Assembly (NCBI GenBank): GCA_050260775.1
Contig: JBLNCP010000011.1
Coordinates: 1-64,000 of the forward strand
DNA from: CALABS01 sp050260775
Lineage (GTDB): Bacteria > Pseudomonadota > Alphaproteobacteria > Rhodospirillales > Magnetospirillaceae
Reading direction: 5' to 3'
Length of the DNA: 64,000 nt
This document shows, piece by piece, positions 16,745 to 25,194 of this stretch. The position numbers and the translations under genes were made by a program. The notes beneath the pieces are model-generated. The model had not been told where the DNA came from. It saw nothing but the letters and a program-made list of their open reading frames with translations, and ran no database searches. Numbering within the stretch: the stretch's first letter is position 1; each line of letters starts with the position of its first letter.

Positions 16745-17521
16745 ATGGACGATACGCTGAAGCTCAAGGTCTCGGGGCCCGTGGCAACGGTGACGTTGTC
16801 TCGCCCCGAGGCGCACAATGCGCTGGACGAATGCCTGGCCGGCAACCTGGCGCAGGCCTTCCAGAAACTCTCGGTCGCCGATGCAGTCCGGGTGGTCCTG
16901 CTCGAATCGGCGGGGGAAAGCTTCTGTGCTGGGGCCGACCTCGGCTGGATGCGCCGCCTCGCCGCCCTCGACGGTGCCGACGCCCAGCGTGAGGCCATGA
17001 TGCTGGCGGTGGTGCTGGACGCCATCGACCGGTGCGCCAAGCCGGTGATCGCGGTGGCCCAAGGCGCCGCCCTCGGCCTCGGCGCCGGGATGGTCGCCGC
17101 CGCCGACATGGCGATCGCCGCCGACGGCGCCAGCTTCGCGCTGACCGAGGTGCGCATGGGCCTCGTTCCCTCGCTGTCCACTCCCTATCTCGTTGCCGCC
17201 ATGGGCGCGCGGGCCTGCCGGCGCTACCTGCTGACCGGCGAACGGTTCGACGCGCGCGAGGCGGTGCGGCTGGGCCTGCTCCACGGGGTGTTCCCCGCCG
17301 ACAAGCTGGCGGCGGCCCGCGACCATCTGGTGGACGCGTGCCTCAAGGGCGCGCCGAAGGCCCAGGCCGACGCCAAGGACATGGTCCGCCTGGTCGCCGA
17401 CACCCCGGCAGGCCCCGACCTGATGCGCTTGGCCGCCGCCCGGCTGGCGTCCGCGGCCGCCGCGCCCGAGGCCGGCGAGGGGGTGGCGGCGGCGCTGGAA
17501 AAGCGCAAGCCGGCCTGGTAG
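16745..17521 (+). CDS. Enoyl-CoA hydratase/isomerase family (crotonase) protein
   Basis: A 258-residue crotonase-fold enzyme. Substrate and oxyanion-hole motifs are visible: SRPEAHNALDE near residue 20, SFCAGADLGWMRR near residue 60, AQGAALGLGAGM near 103 and EVRMGLVPS near 133. The EVRMGLVPS segment is like that of methylglutaconyl-CoA and enoyl-CoA hydratases. It lies 108 bases before a CaiB-type CoA-transferase gene, suggesting a role in acyl-CoA or branched-chain catabolism. The exact substrate cannot be read from the sequence. Confidence 0.85.
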   Translation: MDDTLKLKVSGPVATVTLSRPEAHNALDECLAGNLAQAFQKLSVADAVRVVLLESAGESFCAGADLGWMRRLAALDGADAQREAMMLAVVLDAIDRCAKPVIAVAQGAALGLGAGMVAAADMAIAADGASFALTEVRMGLVPSLSTPYLVAAMGARACRRYLLTGERFDAREAVRLGLLHGVFPADKLAAARDHLVDACLKGAPKAQADAKDMVRLVADTPAGPDLMRLAAARLASAAAAPEAGEGVAAALEKRKPAW

Positions 17522-17629
17522 CCCCCGCGCCGGACGGGCGAACGCATCGGTGCCGTGCCGTCGGCCCGGCTTGACCGGGAACGGGCGGGCTGCTTCCCTG
17601 TGGTCCCGCCATCCGCCGAGAGGTGCGCC

Positions 17630-18733
17630 ATGCTCGCCGAATGCCTGACCGGTATCCGCGTCCTCGACCTGACCCAATACATTCCCGGGCCGCTCGCGAC
17701 CCTGTGGCTGTCCGACCTGGGCGCCGAGGTGGTCAAGGTCGAGCCGCCGGCCGGCGACCCCATGCGCACCATGGGCCCCTGCGACGCCGACGGCACCACC
17801 CCCTTCTACAAGCTGGCGAACCGCAACAAGCGGGTGGTCACCCTCGACCTGAAGGCGGAGGAGGGCCGGCGCCTGATCGGACAGATGCTCGAGCGGGCGG
17901 ACGTGCTGCTCGAGGCCTACCGCCCGGGCGTGCTGGCCCGCCTGGGGTTCGACCGGAACCGCCTGGCCGAGCTCAATCCTCGTCTGATCCATTGCTCGTT
18001 GTCCGGCTACGGCCAGACCGGCCCGCATGCGGCGGTGGCCGGCCACGACCTCACCTACGTCGCCCTCACCGGGGGCCTGTGGGCGAGCGGGACCGCCGAG
18101 CGGCCCGTGATGACCTTCCCGCCGCTGGCCGACCACGCGGGGGCGGCGCAGGCGGTGGTGGCGATCCTGGCGGCCCTGGTGCGGCGCGGCACCTCCGGCA
18201 AGGGAGCCCACCTCGACATCAGCCTGTCCGAGGCGGCGCTGTCCTGGATGGGCGGCATCCTCACCATGGCGCATCGCTGGGGAAACCCCGCGCGCGAAGG
18301 CGACATCATCACCGGGGGCGCCGCCTGCTACCGGATCTACCGGACCAGGGACGGACGCTTCGTCGCCCTGGCGGCGCTCGAAGAGAAATTCTGGAGGAAG
18401 TTCTGCGAGACGGTGGGCCGCCTGGAATGGATCCATCGCCACACGGATCCCATGCCGCAGGCTTCCCTGATCGCCGAGCTGGAGGCTTTGTTCGCCGGCC
18501 GTGACCGCGACGAATGGGTGAAATTGCTCGCCCCCGCCGATTGCTGCTTCGAGCCGGTGCTGGAACCCGCCGAGGTCGCCGGCCATCCGCAATGGCGTCA
18601 CCGGGATCTCATCCAGGCCGATGACGGTCTGGTCGAGGTGCTGCTGCCGGTCTTGCTCGACGGTGCCCGGGCGATGAAGCGCCGGCCCTTCCGCGACGCC
18701 AGCCCCATCGAGGTCGTGACCTCATGGCGCTGA
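17630..18733 (+). CDS. CaiB/BaiF family CoA-transferase
   Basis: A 367-residue family III CoA-transferase or alpha-methylacyl-CoA racemase-like protein. It opens with GIRVLDLTQYIPGPLATLWL, has the CoA-binding VVKVEPPAGDPMR, NRNKRVVTLDLK and GYGQTGPHA, and the catalytic-Asp region HLDISLSEAALSW around residue 195. The ATG at 17630 has a GAGAGG site; an in-frame ATG at 17555 adds a sequence not typical of the family. The stop lies 10 bases beyond the start of the next gene, so the two are coupled. The substrate is unknown. Confidence 0.87.
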   Translation: MLAECLTGIRVLDLTQYIPGPLATLWLSDLGAEVVKVEPPAGDPMRTMGPCDADGTTPFYKLANRNKRVVTLDLKAEEGRRLIGQMLERADVLLEAYRPGVLARLGFDRNRLAELNPRLIHCSLSGYGQTGPHAAVAGHDLTYVALTGGLWASGTAERPVMTFPPLADHAGAAQAVVAILAALVRRGTSGKGAHLDISLSEAALSWMGGILTMAHRWGNPAREGDIITGGAACYRIYRTRDGRFVALAALEEKFWRKFCETVGRLEWIHRHTDPMPQASLIAELEALFAGRDRDEWVKLLAPADCCFEPVLEPAEVAGHPQWRHRDLIQADDGLVEVLLPVLLDGARAMKRRPFRDASPIEVVTSWR

Positions 18734-19692
18734 GCCTGCCCGCCCACGGCGGCAACCTGGCGGCGGCGGCGGCGCGCTGGGGCAGCCCGCCGGATGGGTG
18801 GATCGATCTCTCGACCGGGGTCAATCCCTGGCCCTATCCGGTCGGTTCCATATCCGGAGAGGTTTGGGCCCGGTTGCCGTCCCAGGGCGATGACCGCGCC
18901 CTGCGCCATGCCGCCGCCCGCGCCTACGGAGTTCCGGGGCCGGACTGGGTTCTGCCGGCGCCGGGCAGCTCGCCGCTCATCCGCTGGCTGGCCCAGATGA
19001 CGCCGCGCTGCCGGGTGGCGGTGCTGGGGCCGACCTATTCCGAGCATGCCGAGGCCTGGACGGCCGCCGGCCACGACACCCGCGTGGTTGCCGACCTCGA
19101 AGGAGCCGCCGGCGCCGACGTGGTGGTGGTGGTCAACCCCAACAATCCCGACGGCCGGCGCATCGTCCCCGAGCGGCTGGTCGGCCTGGGGGGGCTGGTG
19201 GTGGTCGACGAAGCCTTCGGCGAGGTTGCCCCCGAGCTGACCGTGGCGCGCTATCTGCGTCCCGGCATGGTGGTGCTGCGGTCATTCGGCAAGTTCTACG
19301 GCCTGGCCGGCCTGCGGCTGGGGTTCGCCCTGGCCCCTCCCGACATGGTGGCCCGGCTGGAGCAGGCCCTCGGCCCTTGGGCGGTGTCCGGTCCGGCGCT
19401 GGTTGTGGGGGCGCGTGCCCTTGCCGACGGGGCCTGGGCCGACGCCACCCGCGCCCACCTCGCCAGCATGGCCCAACGGCTGGACGCGGTGCTGGCCCAG
19501 GCGGGGATGGAGGCGGCCGGCGGCACCGCGCTGTTCCGGTTCGTCTCCGACGCGCGGGCGCCCGAGCTCTACGAGCGCCTCGGCCGGTCCGGCATCCTGG
19601 TGCGCGCCTTCGCCGACCGGCCGCGCGTGCTGCGCATCGGCCTGCCGTCGAGCGAGGGCGACCTGCAGAGGCTCGCCGCCGCGCTGCGCTGA
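18724..19692 (+). CDS. cobD: Threonine-phosphate decarboxylase (cobalamin side chain), CobC/CobD-type
   Basis: A 322-residue PLP enzyme of the aminotransferase class I/II fold, closest to L-threonine-O-3-phosphate decarboxylase, which makes (R)-1-aminopropan-2-ol phosphate for the cobalamin nucleotide loop. Typical features are the N-terminal HGGNLAAAAARWG and WIDLSTGVNPWPYP, VVNPNNPDGR, the Asp in VVVDEAFGEVAPE, and the PLP lysine in SFGKFYGLAGLRLGF near residue 187. Called CobC in alphaproteobacterial numbering. It overlaps the CaiB gene by 10 bases. No other cobalamin gene is in the window, so this partner is unusual. Confidence 0.83.
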   Translation: MALSLPAHGGNLAAAAARWGSPPDGWIDLSTGVNPWPYPVGSISGEVWARLPSQGDDRALRHAAARAYGVPGPDWVLPAPGSSPLIRWLAQMTPRCRVAVLGPTYSEHAEAWTAAGHDTRVVADLEGAAGADVVVVVNPNNPDGRRIVPERLVGLGGLVVVDEAFGEVAPELTVARYLRPGMVVLRSFGKFYGLAGLRLGFALAPPDMVARLEQALGPWAVSGPALVVGARALADGAWADATRAHLASMAQRLDAVLAQAGMEAAGGTALFRFVSDARAPELYERLGRSGILVRAFADRPRVLRIGLPSSEGDLQRLAAALR

Positions 19693-21621
19693 CTAGCGCC
19701 CCAGGGTGTCGGCCAGCACGGCGCGCAGGCGCAAGGGATCCAGCGGCTTGACCAGCACGTGGATGGTGCCGCTGGCGTCGCCGATATCCGCGGGTGTCTC
19801 GGTGTCGCCGGTGAACAGGAAGGCGGGGATGGCCCCGCCCATGTGGTCGCGAATGTCGCGGATGACCGCCAGCCCGGACTGGGAACGCAGGTGCAGGTCG
19901 GCGAGGATGAGGTCGGGACGGCGTCCCTTGGTGTCGAGCGCGGCCATCGCCTCCTCGGCGGTATCCGCGATGACCGGATGGCACCCCCATTCCTCCAGCA
20001 GCAGCGAAAGCCCCTCCTGGATGTCGCGGTCGTCGTCGACGACCACGACGGTGGCGCCGGCCACCTCGGGCACTTCCTCCTCCTGGGCCGCCTCGGCGAA
20101 GGGCAGCCAGTCGGATTCCGCCTTCGGGACCTCCACCGAGAAGGCGGAGCCCCGGCCTTCGCGCGAGCGCACGTCGAGCGCGTGGCCGAGCAGCCGCGCC
20201 AGACGCTGCACGATGGCCAGCCCCAGGCCGATGCCGGTGTCCCGGCCCACCGGGGCCGGGGCCGCGCCCTGACGGAATTCGCGGAAGATATCGAGGCGCT
20301 GGTTCTCGGGGATGCCGGGGCCGGTGTCCAGCACCTCGATGCAGGCGATCCGCCCGCGATGCCGCACGCCCATCAGAACGCGTCCGCTACGGGTGTAGCG
20401 GATGGCATTGGACAGGAAGTTGCCGAGGATGCGCGCCAGCAGGCGGGGATCGGTGTGCACGGCCACGCTCGACGGCACCACCCGCAAGTCGAGGCCGGCG
20501 GCCTCGGCCTGCGGCCGGTAGTTCATTTCCAGCTGTTCGAAGATGTCGGTGATCATGAAGTCGTGGGTCTCGCACTTCATCACCCCGGCATCGAGCTTGG
20601 ACATGTCGAGGAGGGAATCGAACATCTCCTCCATGCCGCGCAGCGACGTCTTCAGAGAGGAAACGATGGTGCGGCCCTGGGGGCTGGCCACGTGGTTGTC
20701 CAGCGCCGAGGCGAACAGCGCCATGGCCTGCAGGGGCTGGCGCAAGTCGTGGCTGGCGGCGGCCAGGAACCGCATGCGGGCGCGGATGTTGCGTTCGGCC
20801 TCTTCGTTGGCCTCCTGCAGCTCGCGCTCCTTGCGCTTCTGTTCGGTGAGATCCTGGAAGATCAGCACGTAGCGAGTCTCGCCGCGCACCGAATAGGTCT
20901 TGGCCGAAGCCAGCACCCACAGGCGCACCCCGTCCAGGCGCTTGGCCTCCAGTTCGATGCGATGCGCGGCGCCGGTGGACTGTAATTCCTCGTGCAGGCG
21001 ATTGGATTGCTGGCTGTTGCCGGCGCAGAATTCCTCCAGGCGGCGGCCGGGGAGGGCGCCGGGCGGTGCCGCCAGCGCCTCGTGGGCGATATCGTTGGCG
21101 CGGGCGATGGTGCCGTCGATCCGCACCGTCAGCATGGGAAGCGGGATGGCCGCCATGACGGCGCGCAGGCGTTCCTCGCTTTCGGCCAGCGCGGTCAACG
21201 CCTCCTGCTGCCCGGTCAAATCGGCGAGACTGCCGATGAAGCCGGTCAGGCGACCCGAGGCATCCAAGATCGGTCGGATGTCGACCCGCATGGGAAAGGC
21301 TTCGCCGGTCCGCCGGTAATTGGTCAGTTCCGCGGTCACCGGCTGCGCCGCCGCCACGGCGGCGCGCATGCGTTCGACCTCGGTGGTCTCGCTCTCGGGC
21401 CCCTGCAGGAGCCGCATGTTGCGCCCGATGATGTCGGCGGGCGCATAGCCGGTGATGCGGCTGAATTCCTCGTTGACGTAGACGACCGGATTGTCCGGGC
21501 GCGACGGGTCGGTCAGGACGATGGCGACCGGGGCCGCGTCGAGCGCGCTCCGGTACATCGCCGGGGATTCGCCTGACGAGGGCGCGGGGGGCTGTCCGGG
21601 GGGTGTCGGCGTCGCCATCAT
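19693..21621 (-). CDS. Hybrid sensor histidine kinase with LOV-derived PAS domain lacking the photoactive Cys
   Basis: A 642-residue soluble hybrid kinase. A first PAS domain (residues about 22-135) is LOV-like: LTDPSRPDNPVVYVN and GRNMRLLQGPES, with Met69 where LOV domains have the flavin-adduct Cys. N101 is kept, but the later flavin-contacting Asn and Gln positions are Met111 and Leu132. A second PAS follows at about 140-265. The dimerisation and phosphoacceptor region ASHDLRQPLQAM lies near residue 290, ATPase motifs are NAIRYT, DTGPGIP and GIGLGLAIVQ, and a C-terminal receiver has VVVVDDDRD near 523 and Asp in LILADLHL near 572. Start chosen at the ATG pair at 21618-21621. It converges with the cobalamin gene with no gap. 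Confidence 0.88.
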   Translation of the reverse strand: MMATPTPPGQPPAPSSGESPAMYRSALDAAPVAIVLTDPSRPDNPVVYVNEEFSRITGYAPADIIGRNMRLLQGPESETTEVERMRAAVAAAQPVTAELTNYRRTGEAFPMRVDIRPILDASGRLTGFIGSLADLTGQQEALTALAESEERLRAVMAAIPLPMLTVRIDGTIARANDIAHEALAAPPGALPGRRLEEFCAGNSQQSNRLHEELQSTGAAHRIELEAKRLDGVRLWVLASAKTYSVRGETRYVLIFQDLTEQKRKERELQEANEEAERNIRARMRFLAAASHDLRQPLQAMALFASALDNHVASPQGRTIVSSLKTSLRGMEEMFDSLLDMSKLDAGVMKCETHDFMITDIFEQLEMNYRPQAEAAGLDLRVVPSSVAVHTDPRLLARILGNFLSNAIRYTRSGRVLMGVRHRGRIACIEVLDTGPGIPENQRLDIFREFRQGAAPAPVGRDTGIGLGLAIVQRLARLLGHALDVRSREGRGSAFSVEVPKAESDWLPFAEAAQEEEVPEVAGATVVVVDDDRDIQEGLSLLLEEWGCHPVIADTAEEAMAALDTKGRRPDLILADLHLRSQSGLAVIRDIRDHMGGAIPAFLFTGDTETPADIGDASGTIHVLVKPLDPLRLRAVLADTLGR

Positions 21622-21924
21622 TCCGCTCGCTTTCGACCGCCACCAGAATACCGGAGCGGCGATTTCAGTGTTTGACGAAATGGGGGTGCGCCGCAACCTC
21701 CCGCCGGGCATGGGCGCGCTCAATACTATCCTCCGCGGCCGATGCGCGAATGGATAACTCAGACGGATTAAAATGGGGCATCGGTAATACCCCTGGAATG
21801 GGGTCTTTTATTTGCCCTGGCCTGACTATAGATTTCGTCCGTATTCTAGTGCCTGCATCATATATCAGAAGTCTGTGTTTGGGTCCGCCCGATCTTGTCT
21901 TCTGAAACGGCCAGGAGGGGCGAA
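21622..21924. other. 303-base divergent intergenic region
   Basis: Gap between the hybrid kinase (minus) and a small plus-strand gene. It is AT-richer than its surroundings and must hold both promoters. It contains a short ACCCC/GGGGT hairpin near 21790-21804 followed by CTTTTA, which could be a weak attenuator. I cannot assign promoter elements with confidence. Confidence 0.4.
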
Positions 21925-22167
21925 ATGCCGAGGAACAAACAGCCGACCAGGAAGGAAACGCCGCCCCCTGCACATTTCGTGGTGGTGGATGACGGAACGG
22001 ACATCCGGGTGCCTGTCCTTGTTGAACTTCTGGACGACCTGGACCTGAACGACTTTCTTCTCGACCCGGCGTGCCGCCGGCGCCTGAACGAGGTGATCGA
22101 GACGTTTTCGGACGATGAGTTCGATAACTTCGAGCGTCTCTACACAAGCCGCTTCACAATCAACTGA
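21925..22167 (+). CDS. Small acidic protein of unknown function
   Basis: An 80-residue protein with a strong AGGAGGGG ribosome site before the ATG. The first 15 residues are basic and polar; the rest is acidic and helical (VLVELLDDLDLNDFLLD and VIETFSDDEFDNFERLY). No known domain is recognised. It starts a likely two-gene unit with the LuxR-type pseudo-regulator 14 bases downstream, opposite a hybrid kinase, so it may be part of the same signalling module. The function is not known. Confidence 0.62.
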   Translation: MPRNKQPTRKETPPPAHFVVVDDGTDIRVPVLVELLDDLDLNDFLLDPACRRRLNEVIETFSDDEFDNFERLYTSRFTIN

Positions 22168-22181
22168 GAGAAGGGCGCGCC

Positions 22182-22910
22182 ATGATCGACGCGACCGCGA
22201 GCGAGGTCACATCGCCCCACCCCGTCCCGGTGGCCCTGGCCGTCGAGGACACCCACATGGTCAGCGAGATCGTTGGCCGGTTCGAGCCGGCGGAACGCCA
22301 GGACGTCCGCATCCTCGACGATCCCCGCGCCCTGGTCGAGCACCCGGACGAGGCGCCGGCCGAGGTCACCATCGTCTCCTATCCGGTGATGAAGCAGCTG
22401 GCCAAATATCACCTGGACGAGATCTCGGAATTCTGCCGGGCGCACAAGGTGGTGCTGCTGATCCGCAGCCCCGAATTCCTCGACTCGATCGGATTCCTGG
22501 AATTCGTCGACGGCGTCATCTTCGCCGACGCCACCATCGAACGGGTGCGCGACATCCTGCAGCTGTCGAAGGCGGGCTATTCGATCCTGCCGTCGGCGGC
22601 GGTCATGGACATCGTGACCGACCGCCTCCGCTGCGACACGCTGCAGAAGCTGTCCTTCATCGAATTGTCCATCCTCGACCAGGTCCGCCTGGCCAAGACC
22701 AATCGGGCCATCGCCCGCTCGCTGGGGCTGACCGAGGCCAACGTCAAGACCAAGGTGCGCGCCATCTTGAAGGCGCTCAAGTTCCAGAACCGCACCGAGG
22801 CGGCGGTGTTCGCCGCCCGTCAGAACGAGCTGATCCGCCAGTCCATCGCCCGGCGCAGCCGCGAACGGGGCGGCGGCGAGGCGGCGGAGCGGGGGCCCGC
22901 CCAGCACTGA
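22182..22910 (+). CDS. LuxR-type regulator with degenerate receiver domain
   Basis: A 242-residue protein. The C-terminal LuxR-type HTH is clear (residues about 160-225: FIELSILDQVRLAKTNRAIA and VKTKVRAILKALKFQNRT). The N-terminal domain has receiver size and fold, but the phosphoacceptor position is Ser66 (VTIVSYPVM), and the conserved Lys is missing (GVIFADAT). It keeps an acidic E22-D23 pair. Phosphorylation by a kinase is therefore unlikely, and control may be by protein interaction. It follows the 80-residue gene closely and faces the regulator at 22950-23690 tail to tail. Confidence 0.8.
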   Translation: MIDATASEVTSPHPVPVALAVEDTHMVSEIVGRFEPAERQDVRILDDPRALVEHPDEAPAEVTIVSYPVMKQLAKYHLDEISEFCRAHKVVLLIRSPEFLDSIGFLEFVDGVIFADATIERVRDILQLSKAGYSILPSAAVMDIVTDRLRCDTLQKLSFIELSILDQVRLAKTNRAIARSLGLTEANVKTKVRAILKALKFQNRTEAAVFAARQNELIRQSIARRSRERGGGEAAERGPAQH

Positions 22911-22921
22911 TACAGCCTGCT

Positions 22922-22942
22922 GCCGGGGCACGCCGCCCCGGC
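22922..22942. terminator. GC hairpin between convergent regulator genes
   Basis: An 8-bp stem GCCGGGGC / GCCCCGGC with loop ACGCC sits in the 39-base gap between two convergent genes. It has no T-run, so it may be a weak or factor-assisted bidirectional terminator. Confidence 0.4.
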
Positions 22943-22949
22943 CGCAGCC

Positions 22950-23690
22950 TCACATTCCACTGGGATTGAATTCGACGTTGGACGCCGGCACCGGCGCCGC
23001 CGCGCCGACGCCGCGACGGGGCGTGGCCATGGGCACGTTGTCGGCCGACAGGCCGTTGTTCAGGGCCCAGATGGCGGCCTGGGTGCGGTTGGCCGCGTTG
23101 ATCTTCTTCAGCACGCCCTTGAGGTGCACCTTCACCGTGGCTTCGGTGATGTTGAGCTTCTTGGCGATCACCTTGTTGGGGTGGCCGTTGAGCAGGCAGC
23201 GCAGGATCTGGATCTCGCGCTCGGACAGGCCCTCGAGGTCGGGGGACGCCGCCGCCGGCCGCTGGGTGTCGACCTGACCGGAAATCAGCATCGCCGCCAG
23301 GCGGGTCGGGAACACCTTCTCGCCGAGCAGCACCAGCTTGAGCGACTGCTTGAGCGCATCGGGAGAGATGTTCTTGAGCAGGTAGGCGTCGGCGCCCGCC
23401 TCGAAGCAGCGTGCCAGGTTGTGAATGTTGCGGGTGCTTGCCGCCAGGACCACCAGCTTGAGATCCGCGAACTTCTCGCGCATCTGCTGGAGAACGGAGA
23501 TGTCGTCCGTGCCGGCGTCGAACTCGACCAGCGCGATCTTCGGCTTCATCCCCGTTTCAAGCTTCTGCATGCCCTCGGCCATGCTGTCGGCTTCCTCGGT
23601 GATGGCGAAAGCCGACCCGTCGAGCAATTTCTTCAGCCCTTCCCGGAACAGCTTATTGGCATCGATCAGAAGCATTTCCACGTTCTGCAT
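22950..23690 (-). CDS. LuxR-type regulator with Glu at the phosphoacceptor site
   Basis: A 246-residue NarL/FixJ-like regulator. In the receiver the usual phosphoacceptor Asp is Glu56 (PKIALVEFDAGTDD), the first acidic position keeps D10 (LLIDANKLF), and the conserved Lys is present in DAYLLKNIS. Glu at this place can mimic the phosphorylated state, so the protein may be constitutively active. The HTH spans about residues 150-215 (LSEREIQILRCLLNGHPNKV and VKVHLKGVLKKINAANRT). A low-complexity P/A/V tail follows. It is transcribed toward the related regulator at 22182-22910. Confidence 0.83.
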   Translation of the reverse strand: MQNVEMLLIDANKLFREGLKKLLDGSAFAITEEADSMAEGMQKLETGMKPKIALVEFDAGTDDISVLQQMREKFADLKLVVLAASTRNIHNLARCFEAGADAYLLKNISPDALKQSLKLVLLGEKVFPTRLAAMLISGQVDTQRPAAASPDLEGLSEREIQILRCLLNGHPNKVIAKKLNITEATVKVHLKGVLKKINAANRTQAAIWALNNGLSADNVPMATPRRGVGAAAPVPASNVEFNPSGM

Positions 23691-23996
23691 GTGTAGTCCC
23701 CGTACGTTGGAAGGGGCAGCTTCGATTCATCCTGCGAGCGCGCCGTATTGGCGGCGTCACTCCCGCAAATCTCTCTTCTGTCGCTGGTTTTATCCGAGGG
23801 AGCGCGCCAATCCCACCTTCTGTAGGAGGTAGCGGCGCGTTCATAATCGGTAGCGTTTCATCCGTTCGCGCGCCGGTGCTACCAACTCGGTGTATCAGGG
23901 GAAGTACCGACGCCACGGCGCCGCTCCGGCCAAAGGCGCGGAAACGCTGGCGTGCGCCGCCGAAGCGGCCGCTCTTGCTCGATACGGAAAGGGGAG
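23691..23996. other. 306-base gap between a regulator gene and tRNA-His
   Basis: Non-coding gap upstream of the minus-strand regulator and downstream of the minus-strand tRNA-His. It must contain the regulator's promoter. Small reading frames here have no ribosome site and atypical composition. I see no clear promoter, repeat or terminator. Confidence 0.4.
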
Positions 23997-24074
23997 TGGG
24001 GCGAGTGATCGGATTCGAACCGACGACATCCAGGACCACAACCTGGCGCTCTAACCAACTGAGCTACACCCGCC
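23997..24074 (-). tRNA. tRNA-His (GTG)
   Basis: Read on the minus strand, a complete cloverleaf with acceptor stem GCGGGTG/CACTCGC, an extra G at -1 pairing with C73, D-arm GCTC...GAGC, anticodon stem CCAGG/CCTGG with loop TTGTGGT (anticodon GTG), T-arm with TTCGAAT and an encoded CCA. The extra 5' G is the hallmark of tRNA-His. Confidence 0.97.
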
Positions 24075-24300
24075 ACCGGGAGGCGGAATGTGTAACCAAG
24101 TTGGCCCCCGGCCGTCAAGCGCTTCCTTTACGCCTTCCGTAAGCGGGGCGCGGCGCTCCCACCCGTGCGAATAGCCCCGTCCCGCACCAACGGTGCGAGG
24201 GGCGCCACCCGGGGCGGGTGAAGCGCTAAGCCCTTGCCTGCGCTATGGTTTTCCCACAACCCAAAAATGCGGCGGCGTACCGCCGGCGGGAGAGGCAGGC

Positions 24301-25194
24301 ATGTCCAGGGAACATCCGATCATCGCCGTCACCGGCGCGTCCGGGGCCAACCGTGGTTTCGTGCGCGGGGTCTTCGACGCCATCTGCCGTCGCGAGACGA
24401 TCATCCCGGCCTTCGTCGACGGCGCCAGCTTCCATCGCTTCTCGCGCCGCGAAATGAGCGCCCGGACCAAGAAGGAGCATGCCGCCGGCAACGTCCATTT
24501 CAGCCATTTCGGCCCGGACGCCAACCTGCTGGAGGAGCAGGCCAAACTCTACGAGAGCTACGGCGCCGGCGGCACCGGGCGGGTGCGCCACTACCTGCAC
24601 ACCGCCGACGACGCCAAGGCCTATGGCCATCCCGAGCTCAAGGCCGGCGAGTTCACGCCGTGGACCGACCTGCCGGCGGGGACCGACTGCCTGATCTACG
24701 AGGGGCTGCACGGCGTGGCCAAGGCCGGCGGGGTCAGCCTCGCCCCCCATGTCGACCTCAAGATCGGCGTGGTGCCGATCATCAACCTCGAATGGATCCA
24801 GAAGCTGCACCGCGACACCAAGGTCCGCGGCTATTCCGAGGAGGCGGTGATGGCCACCATCCTCAACCGCATGCACGACTACGTCCATTACATCCTGCCG
24901 CAGTTCAAGATCAGCGACATCAACTTCCAGCACGTCGCGGTGGTCGACACCTCGGACCCGGTGATCGCCCGCGACGTCCCGGTGCTGGGCGAGCGCATGG
25001 TGGTCATCCGCTTCCGCAAGCCCGAGCAGTTCGGCGTGGATTTCCCCTGGCTGATGGCCAATCTGCAGGGCTCGTGGATGAGCCGGCGCAACACTTTGGT
25101 GGTGCCCGGCAACCTCACCGAACTGGCCATGGAGATGGTGTTGACGCCCATCATGCGCCGGCTGCTGGAGGATAGCGGCCGGCGCGCCGCCTGA
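24301..25194 (+). CDS. prk: Phosphoribulokinase homologue with altered P-loop and missing catalytic Asp
   Basis: A 297-residue protein matching bacterial (class I) phosphoribulokinase along its length: YEGLHG, VDLKIGVVPIINLEWIQKLH, DINFQHVAVVDTS, the family's C-terminal GSWMSRRNTLVVPGN. Key residues are changed. The P-loop, normally G-S-S-G-A-G-T-[ST]-T, is GASGANRG at residues 12-19, and the catalytic Asp42 of the Rhodobacter enzyme (motif GDAFHR) is Ala42 in DGASFHR. ATP binding and catalysis are thus doubtful. The start follows a GGGAGAGGC site. Whether it is a regulatory pseudoenzyme or acts on another substrate is unknown. No RuBisCO gene is nearby. Confidence 0.85.
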   Translation: MSREHPIIAVTGASGANRGFVRGVFDAICRRETIIPAFVDGASFHRFSRREMSARTKKEHAAGNVHFSHFGPDANLLEEQAKLYESYGAGGTGRVRHYLHTADDAKAYGHPELKAGEFTPWTDLPAGTDCLIYEGLHGVAKAGGVSLAPHVDLKIGVVPIINLEWIQKLHRDTKVRGYSEEAVMATILNRMHDYVHYILPQFKISDINFQHVAVVDTSDPVIARDVPVLGERMVVIRFRKPEQFGVDFPWLMANLQGSWMSRRNTLVVPGNLTELAMEMVLTPIMRRLLEDSGRRAA

